A stretch of 64,000 nucleotides of DNA. Origin: Falsiroseomonas algicola (GTDB taxonomy: Bacteria; Pseudomonadota; Alphaproteobacteria; Acetobacterales; Acetobacteraceae). Under the pieces are notes generated by a model. It worked only from the letters and a program-made list of their open reading frames with translations. It was not told where the DNA came from and searched no databases. Each line of letters opens with the position of its first letter. The stretch's first letter is position 1. The translations under genes and the position numbers were made by a program. The stretch spans positions 682,001 through 746,000 of the forward strand of contig NZ_JAAIKB010000002.1 in assembly GCF_011040385.1 (NCBI RefSeq), in the 5' to 3' direction. Shown here one piece after another: positions 11,949-20,157 of the stretch.

Positions 11949-12349
11949 CTGTCAGCCCGTGTCCCTGCCGCCGTCACATCGGTGCCCGAAGCCGAACCCC
12001 GCCGCCATGCTCCGCACGACCAATGGGGCGCGCGTGCTCCGCACGACCGATGGCCCGCGCGGGTTCGCCGGCGGGTCATGCATCGTGCGGTTGGGAAGGG
12101 GCCGGGTTTCGGCCGCCGGCACCATATGGGCCAGTCAAGGCGTCAAGACACCCCCAAATCGCAAGAAACCTGTCATGTGCAAAACGCCGGGCAGGATGCG
12201 GAAAAGCCCGGGAAAAGCGCGGCTTGGCCGCAGACCTGCTACTGGGGCTGCCCAGGATTGACTCTGGCGCATGGCGGAGTCGCGTCTCGTGACCGCCCAT
12301 TGCGCCATCAGGGGCTTACCGCCCGCCCGGGGCCCCCAACCTGCATGGG
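11949..12349. other. divergent intergenic region between the sigma factor and type III PKS genes
   Basis: These 401 bases carry no convincing gene. On the sigma-factor strand there are overlapping CTTGAC-like elements around 12135-12155 next to CATATGG, without ideal spacing. On the PKS strand TTGACT occurs near 12258 with no clear -10. A direct repeat lies at 12008-12053 (listed separately). Promoters for both flanking genes must be here. Confidence 0.4.
12008..12053. repeat. 19-base direct repeat upstream of the sigma factor gene
   Basis: TGCTCCGCACGACCAATGG at 12008-12026 recurs as TGCTCCGCACGACCGATGG at 12035-12053. That is 18 of 19 bases identical, with a 27-base period. It sits 60 to 105 bases ahead of the sigma factor start. 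It may be an operator pair or chance duplication. Confidence 0.5.
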
Positions 12350-13408
12350 ATGACACAGGTCTTCCTGAACCGCATCGCGACCGCCACCCCCCGACACCAG
12401 GTGCATGGCGCCTTTTCGGCCTTTGCCATGGCGCAGGCGCTGGGGCGGGATCGCACGGCCTTCGCCAAGATGGCGTCCAGGGCCGGCATCGCAAGCCGGC
12501 AGTCGGTGCTTCACCCCTCGGAGCCCGAGGGGTCCGGCACCAGCTGCGGCTTCTATCGCCAGGGCGGCGCCTTTCCCGGCACGCGCGCCCGGATGCAGCG
12601 ATGGGAGGCGGAGGCGCCGGCGCTGGCGGAGGCGGCGCTGGAACGGCTCGGGCTGCGGCAGGAAGCGCCGGCGATCACCCATATCATCGTCGCGACCTGC
12701 ACCGGCTTCGTGGCGCCGGGGCTCGACCGGACCATCATCGACCGCTTCGGCCTGCCCCTGTCCGTGGAGCGGACGACGGTGGGCTTCATGGGCTGCCAGG
12801 CCGCGATCAACGCGCTGAAGCTGGCCTGGCATGTGGTGCGGAGCGAGCCGGGATCGCGGGTGCTGGTGGTGTGCCTGGAACTCTGCACCTTGCACCTGCA
12901 GGACACGACGGCGCTGGAACAGCTGCTGTGCTTCCTGCTGTTTGCCGATGGCTGTGCCGCCGCCATCGTGTCCGCGGAGGCAACGGGGCTGCTTCTGGAT
13001 GGGTTCAGCAGCGTGGTGATCCCGGAAGCGCATGAGCAGATCACCTGGCGCATCGGCGATGCCGGCTTCGACATGACCCTGTCCGGCATGGTGCCCTTCA
13101 CCCTGGCGCATGCGTTGCCGGGCCTGGTGCCGCGCATGCTGAAGGGGCGGGGGGTCGCGGAGGTGGACCTCTGGGCCGTGCATCCGGGCGGGCGGAGCAT
13201 CCTGGATGCGGTGGCGCATGGGCTCGACCTGCCGGGGGATGCGATGGAGACGAGCCGCAGCGTGCTGTCCGACCACGGCAACATGTCCTCCGCCACCGTG
13301 CTCTTCGTGCTGGAGCGGATGATGCGGGAGGGGCGGCGGGGACGCGGCTGCGCGCTGGCCTTCGGGCCGGGGCTCTCGGCCGAGGCGATGCGGTTCGAGG
13401 CCGCCTGA
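12350..13408 (+). CDS. type III polyketide synthase (chalcone/stilbene synthase family)
   Basis: The 352-residue protein has the complete thiolase-fold triad: Cys149 in VGFMGCQAAINAL, His278 in WAVHPGG and Asn311 in SDHGNMSSATV. The N-terminal part contains the usual THIIVATCTGFVAPGLD. Such enzymes load an acyl-CoA, extend it with malonyl-CoA and cyclise it to resorcinols, pyrones or phloroglucinols. The starter cannot be told from sequence. It heads a three-gene operon: 2 bases to the methyltransferase, which overlaps an FAD oxidoreductase. That composition parallels srsABC of Streptomyces griseus, which makes methylated phenolic-lipid quinones. The start is the ATG at 12350; the ribosome-binding site is weak. 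Confidence 0.92.
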   Translation: MTQVFLNRIATATPRHQVHGAFSAFAMAQALGRDRTAFAKMASRAGIASRQSVLHPSEPEGSGTSCGFYRQGGAFPGTRARMQRWEAEAPALAEAALERLGLRQEAPAITHIIVATCTGFVAPGLDRTIIDRFGLPLSVERTTVGFMGCQAAINALKLAWHVVRSEPGSRVLVVCLELCTLHLQDTTALEQLLCFLLFADGCAAAIVSAEATGLLLDGFSSVVIPEAHEQITWRIGDAGFDMTLSGMVPFTLAHALPGLVPRMLKGRGVAEVDLWAVHPGGRSILDAVAHGLDLPGDAMETSRSVLSDHGNMSSATVLFVLERMMREGRRGRGCALAFGPGLSAEAMRFEAA

Positions 13409-13410
13409 CC

Positions 13411-14094
13411 ATGCCGCGCAGCCGGGCCGAGGAGATCATGGACGACCCGGGGCAGTCGGAGGCCGACTTCGCCGCGGCGCTGCGGGACCTCGAGACACTG
13501 AACCGCATCACCTTCGCCTATCTGCCCCTGCTGCGCTTCCTCGACCGGGTGGTGGCGGCGCGACCGCGGGAGTCGATCTCCGTGCTGGATGTCGGCGCGG
13601 GCGGTGGCGATGCGCTGCGGGCGGTGGCCGGGTGGGGGGCGAGGCGAGGGATCGCGACCGACCTCTGGGGGCTCGACCGCAGCCCCTGGGCGGAGCGCCA
13701 CGCCATGGCGCGCGGCACGCCGGCGCGCTGGATCACGGCCGACCTGTTCGACCTGGAGCCGGGGCGGCGCTTCGATGTCGTGATCTGCGGGCTCTTCGCC
13801 CATCACCTGGATGACGCGACGCTGGTGCGCTTCCTGCGCTGGCTGCCGACCCATGCGCGGGAGCGCTGGCTGATCCTCGATCTGCATCGCCACTGGATCC
13901 CCTGGACGGCGGTCTGGGCGGGGACGCGGCTGATGCGGATGCACCCCATGGTGAGCCATGACGGCCCGATCTCCATCGCGCGCGCCTTCAAGCGGGAGGA
14001 CTGGGACCGGCTGGTGGCGGAGGCGGGGGTGGAGGCGCGGGCGCGCTGGGTGCTGCCCTTCCGCTGGGCGGTGGAAGGGCCCGGCGGGGGATGA
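13411..14094 (+). CDS. class I SAM-dependent methyltransferase of the type III PKS cluster
   Basis: The 227-residue protein has the Rossmann SAM motif I VLDVGAGGGDALR (about residues 54-66), an acidic motif II region (WGLDRSPWA) and motif III/IV (FDVVICGLFAHHLDD). The opening EIMDDPGQSEADFAAALRDL matches small methyltransferases that accompany bacterial type III PKSs, where a MDDP motif is common. It probably O- or C-methylates the polyketide phenol. It begins 2 bases after the PKS stop and overlaps the next gene by 4 bases. A shorter start at 13438 (MDDPGQ) is possible. Confidence 0.82.
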   Translation: MPRSRAEEIMDDPGQSEADFAAALRDLETLNRITFAYLPLLRFLDRVVAARPRESISVLDVGAGGGDALRAVAGWGARRGIATDLWGLDRSPWAERHAMARGTPARWITADLFDLEPGRRFDVVICGLFAHHLDDATLVRFLRWLPTHARERWLILDLHRHWIPWTAVWAGTRLMRMHPMVSHDGPISIARAFKREDWDRLVAEAGVEARARWVLPFRWAVEGPGGG

Positions 14095-15164
14095 TCGTCA
14101 TCGTCGGCGGCGGGCCGGCGGGCGCCGCGGCCGCCATCACCCTGGCCCGCGGCGGGGCCGCGCCGCTGCTGCTGGAGCGCGACGCCGCGACGCGGGAGAA
14201 GGTGTGCGGGGAGTTCCTGGGCGCCGATGCCGCGGCGGCGCTGGCAACGCTCGGGATCGACCTGCCGGCGCTGGGGGCCGTGCCGGTGCGGCGCGCGGTC
14301 TTCGCGGCCGGTGGGCGGGAAGGGCGATTCGAGCTGCCCTTCGTCGCCTGGAGCCTGCCGCGGCTGGTGCTGGATGAGGCGTTGCTGCGGGCGGCGGAAG
14401 CGGCCGGCGCTGAGGTGCGCCGCGGCGTCGCGGTGGCCGCCGCCAGTGAGGACGCCGGCGGCTGGACGCTGCGCCTGGCCGATGGCGGCGTGCAGCGGGC
14501 GCGACATCTGGTGCTGGCGACCGGGAAGCACGAACTTCGCGGGCTGGGGCGCGGCGCGGGGGCTGGCTCCATCGGGCTGAAGCTGCCGCTGGCGGGCGTG
14601 CCGATCGGGGACGCCATCGCGGTGCTGGCCTGCGCGGGGGGCTATGCCGGGTTGCAGCCTCGGGCCGGGGGCGGGGCCAATCTCTGCCTGGCGCTGAAGC
14701 CGGGCGCACCGGGGCTGGCGGAGGCCGCGCGCGATGCGGCGGCGCTGGTCGCGCTGGTGTCGGCGGGCAGCCGGGCCGCGCGCGACCTGCTGCGGGATGC
14801 CGAGCCCTTGTGGCAGCGCCCGATGGCGGTGGCTGCGGTGCCCTATGGCTATGTGGCGCCGGCCGAGTCGCGGGCCTTCCGCGTCGGGGACCAGGCGGCG
14901 GTGATCCCCTCCCTTTGCGGCGACGGGATCGCCATGGCGCTGGGGTCCGGCATCCAGGCGGCGCGGGCGATCCTGGCGGGGCACGGCGCGGCCACGCATC
15001 AGGCGGCCTGGGGCGCGCATGTGCGGCCGGGGATGCGGGTGGCGGGGCTGCTGGATTCGGCGCTGGCGCGGGGGCCGCGAATGGTGGCGACGCTGGCCGG
15101 TTGGGCGCCTGGACTGGCGCGCTGGGCGGCGCGGCAGACCCGATTGGGCAGCCCCGGGGCTTGA
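14091..15164 (+). CDS. FAD-dependent oxidoreductase of the geranylgeranyl-reductase/UbiH type
   Basis: The 357-residue protein begins at once with the dinucleotide-binding motif VIVGGGPAGAAAAITLARGG, followed by REKVCGEFLGADA, typical of the geranylgeranyl-reductase-like flavoprotein group. Later come the second FAD motif FRVGDQAAVIPSLCGDGIAM and a C-terminal helix. No membrane anchor is seen. In this operon it most likely oxidises or reduces the methylated polyketide, for example a resorcinol to a quinone. That role is inference from the neighbours. The ATGA overlap with the methyltransferase shows coupled translation. Confidence 0.82.
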   Translation: MIVIVGGGPAGAAAAITLARGGAAPLLLERDAATREKVCGEFLGADAAAALATLGIDLPALGAVPVRRAVFAAGGREGRFELPFVAWSLPRLVLDEALLRAAEAAGAEVRRGVAVAAASEDAGGWTLRLADGGVQRARHLVLATGKHELRGLGRGAGAGSIGLKLPLAGVPIGDAIAVLACAGGYAGLQPRAGGGANLCLALKPGAPGLAEAARDAAALVALVSAGSRAARDLLRDAEPLWQRPMAVAAVPYGYVAPAESRAFRVGDQAAVIPSLCGDGIAMALGSGIQAARAILAGHGAATHQAAWGAHVRPGMRVAGLLDSALARGPRMVATLAGWAPGLARWAARQTRLGSPGA

Positions 15165-15205
15165 CCGGTGGCGCCGGCGCGGCCATACGCCCCCCACCTC
15201 CGGCT

Positions 15206-15278
15206 GTCCCGTTCGTCTAGAGGCCTAGGACACGGCCCTTTCAAGGCTGTAACACGGGTTCGAATCCCGTACGGGGCA
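15206..15278 (+). tRNA. tRNA-Glu(TTC)
   Basis: The acceptor GTCCCGT pairs with ACGGGGC (15271-15277, one G-T pair), with discriminator A at 15278. CCA is not encoded (the next bases are TAC). The anticodon stem CGGCC/GGCTG encloses the loop CTTTCAA, giving anticodon TTC at 15240-15242. The T arm has GGGTTCGAATCCC. It lies 41 bases after the FAD oxidoreductase stop, on the same strand. Confidence 0.95.
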
Positions 15279-15355
15279 TACCCTCTCCAGGGTCGCCATC
15301 GCCTTCCCCACCCCACTCCGATGTGCGCGGCCGCAAGGCGGCGCGGGAGGAAGCC

Positions 15356-15676
15356 ATGAGCCGGCGTCGCCAGAAGCCCTCCATCCGCAGTCCGAAGTCC
15401 GCCGCGGCCACCGATGTCGATGCGCTGCGGCAGTCGCTTGACGCGATGGAGGCGAAGCTTCGCGTGATCGAGGCCGAGGGCGCCGATGCCTACATGAAGC
15501 GGCGCATGGCGGAGATGGACGAGGCTCGGCTGGTGGCGCGCGGCCAGGCGCTGGAAGCCGCCGCCGCGCGGGCGAAGGCGGAGGCCGAGCGGAAGGCGCT
15601 GAGCGACCTCATCGACAAGGCGCCTGGTGTCGCGGGCTGGCTGATGCGTCGCGCGCGGAAACGCGCGGGGCTATAG
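15356..15676 (+). CDS. small basic coiled-coil protein, function unknown
   Basis: The product is 106 residues from the ATG at 15356, preceded by GGGAGG at a good distance; an upstream in-frame start at 15323 has no such site. The N terminus is very basic (MSRRRQKPSIRSPKSAAA). Residues about 20-95 form a charged Ala/Glu/Arg helix (ALRQSLDAMEAKLRVIEAEG, MKRRMAEMDEARL) likely to be a coiled coil. The tail is WLMRRARKRAGL. There is no membrane segment and I do not recognise a family. It ends 1 base before the stop of the convergent monooxygenase gene. Confidence 0.6.
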   Translation: MSRRRQKPSIRSPKSAAATDVDALRQSLDAMEAKLRVIEAEGADAYMKRRMAEMDEARLVARGQALEAAAARAKAEAERKALSDLIDKAPGVAGWLMRRARKRAGL

Positions 15677-15677
15677 G

Positions 15678-17036
15678 TCAGCGTCGCGCGGCGGTGTAGC
15701 GGTTCTCCGGCACGCGCAGGCCGAGGTTGTCGCGCAGCGTCGGGCCCTCATAGGCCGTGCGGAAGATGCCGCGCCGCTGGAGTTCGGGGATCACCTGGTT
15801 GGCGAAGTCGTCGAAGGGGCCCGGGTAGTAGTTGCAGATGACGTTGAAGCCGTCGCAGGCATCGGCCTCCAGCCATTCCTGCATCTGATCGGCGATGTAG
15901 CCGACGGTGCCGACCAGCACGCGATGCCCCTGCGCGGCGGAGACGGAGCGCGCGACCTGGCGCAGCGTCATGTTGTGCTTCTTCGCCATGTCCATGATCA
16001 GCTTCTGGCGGGATTTAGCCGAGTTCGCCTCCGGCAACTCCGGCATCGGGCCGTTCAGGTCGTAGCTGAAGATGTCGATGCCACGGGTGAAGCGGGCCAG
16101 CGCCGCCAGCGCCACATCGTCAGGCAGCAGGGCCTGGAGCGCGTCGTATTTCTCCTGCGCCTCCTCCATCGTGCGGCCGATGACGGGGGTGATGCCGGGC
16201 ATGATCTTGATGTCGTCGGGCGTGCGGCCGTAGCGCGCGGTGCGGCCCTTCACATCGGCGAAGAACGCCCGCGCGGCCTCCAGCTCCGTCTGCGCCGTGA
16301 AGACGATGTCGGCGGTGCGGGCGGCGAGTTCGCGGCCGGGTTCGGAGGAGCCAGCCTGCGCCACCACGGGCCTGCCCTGCGGCGTGCGGGGCGAGTTCAG
16401 CGGGCCGCGCACATGGAAGTACTTCCCGTGGTGGTCGAGGAAATGCATCTTCTCCCGGTCGAACCAGACGCCGCTTTCCTTGTCGCGCAGGAAGGCATCG
16501 TGTTCCCAGGAATCCCAGAGACCGGCCACGACCTCGTAGAACTCGATCGCGCGTTCGTAGCGCAGCGCGTGGTCCACATGGGTGTCGAGGTTGAAGTTGC
16601 CGGCCTCGTCCTCGATCTGAGAGGTCACCAGGTTCCAGCCGCAGCGGCCGCCGCTGATGTGGTCGATGGTCGAGAAGCGGCGGGCGATGTTGTAGGGCTC
16701 GTTGAAGGTCGTGGTCGCCGTCGCGATCAGGCCGATGTTCTTCGTGCCGACGGCGAGTGCCGCCAATGTCGCGGTGGGTTCCAGCTTGACGATGCGGGAC
16801 AGCCGCGTGCGCGTCAGGTCGCCCGCCTTCAGCGCATCGCTGCCCGCGACGGCCACCGTGTCCTGGAAGAAGATGGTGTCGTAGAGCGCACGCTCCGCGG
16901 TCTGCGCGAGCCGCATGTAGAGCGAGAAATCCATGTCGTAGTCGGGCACGGCATCCGGGTGGCGCCAGCCGGCCAGGTGGTTGCCCGGCACCGAGAGGAA
17001 GGCGCCGAGCTTCAGCTGTTTCTTCTTCGAAGGCAT
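15678..17036 (-). CDS. flavin-dependent monooxygenase of the NtaA/SnaA/DszA (LLM) family
   Basis: The 452-residue protein has the bacterial-luciferase-like barrel with family motifs HLAGWRHPDA, TATTTFNEPYNIARRF, DHISGGRCGWNLVTS and RGPLNSPRTPQGRPVVAQAG. The closing RGIFRTAYEGPTLRDNLGL is typical of the NtaA/SnaA/DszA group. These use reduced FMN from a separate reductase and O2 to cleave C-N or C-S bonds in compounds such as nitrilotriacetate or sulfones. No flavin reductase gene is adjacent. It lies 25 bases after the solute-binding protein gene and is likely cotranscribed with it and with the paralogue upstream. Confidence 0.9.
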   Translation of the reverse strand: MPSKKKQLKLGAFLSVPGNHLAGWRHPDAVPDYDMDFSLYMRLAQTAERALYDTIFFQDTVAVAGSDALKAGDLTRTRLSRIVKLEPTATLAALAVGTKNIGLIATATTTFNEPYNIARRFSTIDHISGGRCGWNLVTSQIEDEAGNFNLDTHVDHALRYERAIEFYEVVAGLWDSWEHDAFLRDKESGVWFDREKMHFLDHHGKYFHVRGPLNSPRTPQGRPVVAQAGSSEPGRELAARTADIVFTAQTELEAARAFFADVKGRTARYGRTPDDIKIMPGITPVIGRTMEEAQEKYDALQALLPDDVALAALARFTRGIDIFSYDLNGPMPELPEANSAKSRQKLIMDMAKKHNMTLRQVARSVSAAQGHRVLVGTVGYIADQMQEWLEADACDGFNVICNYYPGPFDDFANQVIPELQRRGIFRTAYEGPTLRDNLGLRVPENRYTAARR

Positions 17037-17061
17037 GTCAGGCTATCCATCCAGGGGCCGT

Positions 17062-18651
17062 TCAGCGGGCGAGGCGGATGCCGGTCGCCATGGTGTACTG
17101 GTCCCCGCGCGGGGTCAGCGTGATGTTGCGCGCCGTGCCCCAGGCGGAGCGGACGAAGAAGACCGGCACGATGGCCGCTTCCTGCATGGCGTAGCGCACC
17201 GCCTCCTGCGTCAGCGCCTCACGCCGCGTGTCGTCCAGCGTGGTCTCGATGGCGGCGAGCAGTCGGTCGAGGTTGGCGTCGGAGTAGCGGCCGCGGTTGG
17301 AGGCGCCGTGGCTCAGCTGCGCGTTGTAGGTCCGCAGGATCGTGCTCATCCCCTCCGGCGCCGCGCCGGTGGTGGTGAAGAACATGCTGAGGGAGACGGA
17401 GAATTCCGGGCCGCCCTGCGCGGGGTTGCGGTTGGCGCGGCGGAAGAAGACGGCGGAAGGCAGGGCCTCCACCTCCGTCCTGATGCCGATCGCGGTCAGC
17501 ATCTGGCCGATCGCCTGGCAGCTGCGGGCATCGCCGGCGAAGCGGTCCCCGGTGCAATGGATGGTCAGGCCGAAGCCGTTGGGATAGCCGGCCTCCGCCA
17601 GCAGGGCGCGGGCGCGGGCGGGGTCGAAGGCGGGGATGGGGAGGTCCGGCACATGGCCGATGAAGCCCGCCGGCGCGATCTGCCCCGCGGGCTCCGCGCC
17701 GCCTTCCATGGCGCGTTCCGCCAAGGCCGTGCGGTTCAGCGCGTGGGACAGCGCCAGGCGCACGCGCCGGTCCTGCAGCGGGTTGCGGTCCAGCGGCTGG
17801 CCTTCCGTCGTGGTGACGAAGGGCGAGCGTTCGCGGCCGCTGTCGATGTACATGTAGAAGTTGAAGCCGGAGGTGGAGGTGACGAGGCGCGAGCGCGCAT
17901 CGGTCCGCACGCGGCCATAGAGCGCGGGCGGCACCGCATCCACCACATCGACGTCGTTGGCGAGCAGCGCGGAGACGCGCGCGCTGTCATTCGGGATGAA
18001 GCGGAAGACCACCCGCTCCCACGGTTCCTGCGGGCGGCCGGAGGGGCGCTGCACGCGTTCGATGGTGACGTCGGCGCCGCGGTTGAAGCGCACCCAGCGA
18101 TAGGGGCCGGTGCCGATGGCGGCGCGGCCGCCGTTGAAGTCATCCTCCGTCGCATTTTCCCCGACCGCGGCGGCGGAGACGATCATGATGGAGGCGAGGT
18201 TGTAGGGCAGCAGCGGCGAGGGGCCGTGGGTGCGGATGCGGATGGTGCGCGCATCCACCTCCTCCACCCCCGCCACGGCGCGCATCTGCGCGCTGTAGGT
18301 GCGCAGCCCCCGCGCATCGCCGGCGCGGGTGAAGGAGAAGGCGATGTCGGCCGCGCGCAGCGGCGTGCCGTCATGGAAGGTGGCGCCAGGCCGCAGCTTG
18401 AACTCCCAGGTCGTGTCGTCCACCACGCGCCAGGATTCCGCGAGCCCCGGCAGGGCCTGCATGTTGGGGTCCTGCTCCACCAGCGATTCATAGACGTGCA
18501 TCTGCACGTTGCGGTTGGGGCTGTAGGATTGATGCGGGTCGGAGCCGTCGATCGCGGCCTTCATGCCGATGCGCAGCGTCTGCGCGGCCGCGGGCAGCGC
18601 GGCGTTGACGGAGCCAAGGGCCAGGAGCAGGGCGAGCGTCGGACGGATCAT
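17062..18651 (-). CDS. periplasmic solute-binding protein, ABC family 5 (peptide/opine/nickel type)
   Basis: The 529-residue protein has a Sec signal (MIRPTLALLLALGSVNAALP, cut near AAAQ) and the SBP_bac_5 signature region LAESWRVVDDTTWEFKLRPG with FHDGTPLRAADIAFSF. Its start overlaps the stop of the upstream flavin monooxygenase by 4 bases. It sits between two NtaA-type monooxygenases, yet no permease or ATPase gene is nearby. It must either borrow membrane components or belong to a split system. The ligand is presumably the substrate of the two monooxygenases. Confidence 0.9.
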   Translation of the reverse strand: MIRPTLALLLALGSVNAALPAAAQTLRIGMKAAIDGSDPHQSYSPNRNVQMHVYESLVEQDPNMQALPGLAESWRVVDDTTWEFKLRPGATFHDGTPLRAADIAFSFTRAGDARGLRTYSAQMRAVAGVEEVDARTIRIRTHGPSPLLPYNLASIMIVSAAAVGENATEDDFNGGRAAIGTGPYRWVRFNRGADVTIERVQRPSGRPQEPWERVVFRFIPNDSARVSALLANDVDVVDAVPPALYGRVRTDARSRLVTSTSGFNFYMYIDSGRERSPFVTTTEGQPLDRNPLQDRRVRLALSHALNRTALAERAMEGGAEPAGQIAPAGFIGHVPDLPIPAFDPARARALLAEAGYPNGFGLTIHCTGDRFAGDARSCQAIGQMLTAIGIRTEVEALPSAVFFRRANRNPAQGGPEFSVSLSMFFTTTGAAPEGMSTILRTYNAQLSHGASNRGRYSDANLDRLLAAIETTLDDTRREALTQEAVRYAMQEAAIVPVFFVRSAWGTARNITLTPRGDQYTMATGIRLAR

Positions 18652-20021
18652 TCAGCGGCACTCCCGAGGGCTTGTGACAGGGCGGCACGGCGGGCGGCGG
18701 CGGCGGGGTGTTCGGGATAGGCGAGCCCGAGATTCTCCCGCAGCGTGCGGCCCTCATAAGCGGTGCGGTAGAGGCCGCGCCGCTGCATCTCCGGCACCAC
18801 CATCTCCACGACTTCCTCCAGCCCGCCGGGCAGCCAGGTGGGCAGGATGTTGAAGCCATCGGCGGCCTCGCCGTGGAACCACTCCTCCATCGCATCGACG
18901 ATGTCGGCGGGCGTGCCGATGACGGTGCGGTGGCCGTTGCCGCCGGCGATGGAGAGGTAGAGCTGGCGGATCGTCAGGTTGTTGCGCCGCGCCATGTCGA
19001 TGAAGATCTGGCCGCGGCTGTGGTCGCGCCGATCCTTCGGTTCCGGCAGCGGGCCGTCGAGGTCGTACTCCGACAAGTCGCCGAGGTAGTTGGCGAGCGC
19101 GCCGAGCCCGACCACGGGCTGCACCAGTTCCTGCAGGACCTGGTAGCGGTCCTGTGCCTCCTGCCGCGTGCGGCCGGGCACGGCCATGAGGCCCGGCATG
19201 ATCTTCAACTGGTCGGGATGGCGGCCGTAGCGCGGCATGCGGCGCTTCACATCCTGGTAGTAGGCGCGTGCATCCTCCAGCGTCTGCGCCGCGGCATAGA
19301 CGACATCGGCCGTGGCGGCGGCCAGTTCGCGCCCCTGGTCGCTGGCGCCGGCCTGCACGATGATGGGGCGGCCCTGCGGCGTGCGCTGCACGTTGAGCGG
19401 CCCGCGGACGCGGAAATGCTCGCCCTGATGGTTCAGGATGTGCAGCTTGGCGGGGTCGTAGTTGACGCCGCTCGCCTTGTCCCGGACGAAGGCATCATCC
19501 TCCCAGGATTCCCACAACCCGCGCACGACATCGACGAATTCGATGGCGCGGTCGTAGCGGCCGCCCTTGGCGGGGGCGCCGTCCAGGCCGAAATTCTGCG
19601 CCTCCATGTCCGTCGCGCTGGTCACCACGTTCCAGCCCGCGCGCCCGCCACTGATATGGTCGAGCGAGGCGAATTTGCGCGCGACGTGATAGGGCTCGTT
19701 GTAGGTGGTGGAGGCGGTGGCGACGAGGCCGACACGCTCCGTCACCATCGCCAGCGCGGAGAGCAAGGTCAGCGGCTCGAACTGCACGTTCTTGCAGGTG
19801 TGGCTCAGCGCGCCCGGCGGACGGTCATTGAAGCGGATGCCGACGCCGTCGGCCAGGAAGGCCATGTCCAGCAACCCGCGTTCCGCCACCTGCGTGGTCT
19901 TCACGAAGTGCTGCAATTCCATGTTGCCGCCCGCGGAAGCATCGGGATGGCGCCAGGCGGCGAGGTGATAGCCCATGCCGACCATGGAGACGCCGAGCCG
20001 GATCTTTCGCGTCGCAGGCAT
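18648..20021 (-). CDS. flavin-dependent monooxygenase of the NtaA/SnaA/DszA (LLM) family, second copy
   Basis: The 457-residue paralogue of the enzyme at 15678-17036 shares HLAAWRHPDA, TASTTYNEPYHVARKF, DHISGGRAGWNVVTS and RGPLNVQRTPQGRPIIVQAG, and ends RGLYRTAYEGRTLRENLGL. GGAGG lies about 10 bases before the ATG at 20021. It is first in a run of monooxygenase, solute-binding protein and monooxygenase, so both enzymes probably attack the same imported molecule, or successive intermediates of it. The 136-base gap upstream holds a weak TTGCAA, 17 bases, ATGCTT pair on this strand. Confidence 0.9.
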   Translation of the reverse strand: MPATRKIRLGVSMVGMGYHLAAWRHPDASAGGNMELQHFVKTTQVAERGLLDMAFLADGVGIRFNDRPPGALSHTCKNVQFEPLTLLSALAMVTERVGLVATASTTYNEPYHVARKFASLDHISGGRAGWNVVTSATDMEAQNFGLDGAPAKGGRYDRAIEFVDVVRGLWESWEDDAFVRDKASGVNYDPAKLHILNHQGEHFRVRGPLNVQRTPQGRPIIVQAGASDQGRELAAATADVVYAAAQTLEDARAYYQDVKRRMPRYGRHPDQLKIMPGLMAVPGRTRQEAQDRYQVLQELVQPVVGLGALANYLGDLSEYDLDGPLPEPKDRRDHSRGQIFIDMARRNNLTIRQLYLSIAGGNGHRTVIGTPADIVDAMEEWFHGEAADGFNILPTWLPGGLEEVVEMVVPEMQRRGLYRTAYEGRTLRENLGLAYPEHPAAAARRAALSQALGSAAE

Positions 20022-20157
20022 CGTGCAAAGCCCTCCAGCCCCTTCGGCACCGCGCCAGGGTGATGCCGGGAATGCGACGGGTTGGTGGGAGCCGTCGCGA
20101 CAGGCGAAAGCATGTCACGCGGTGGGACTATTGCAACGTGCTTTTCGCTGATCCTGA

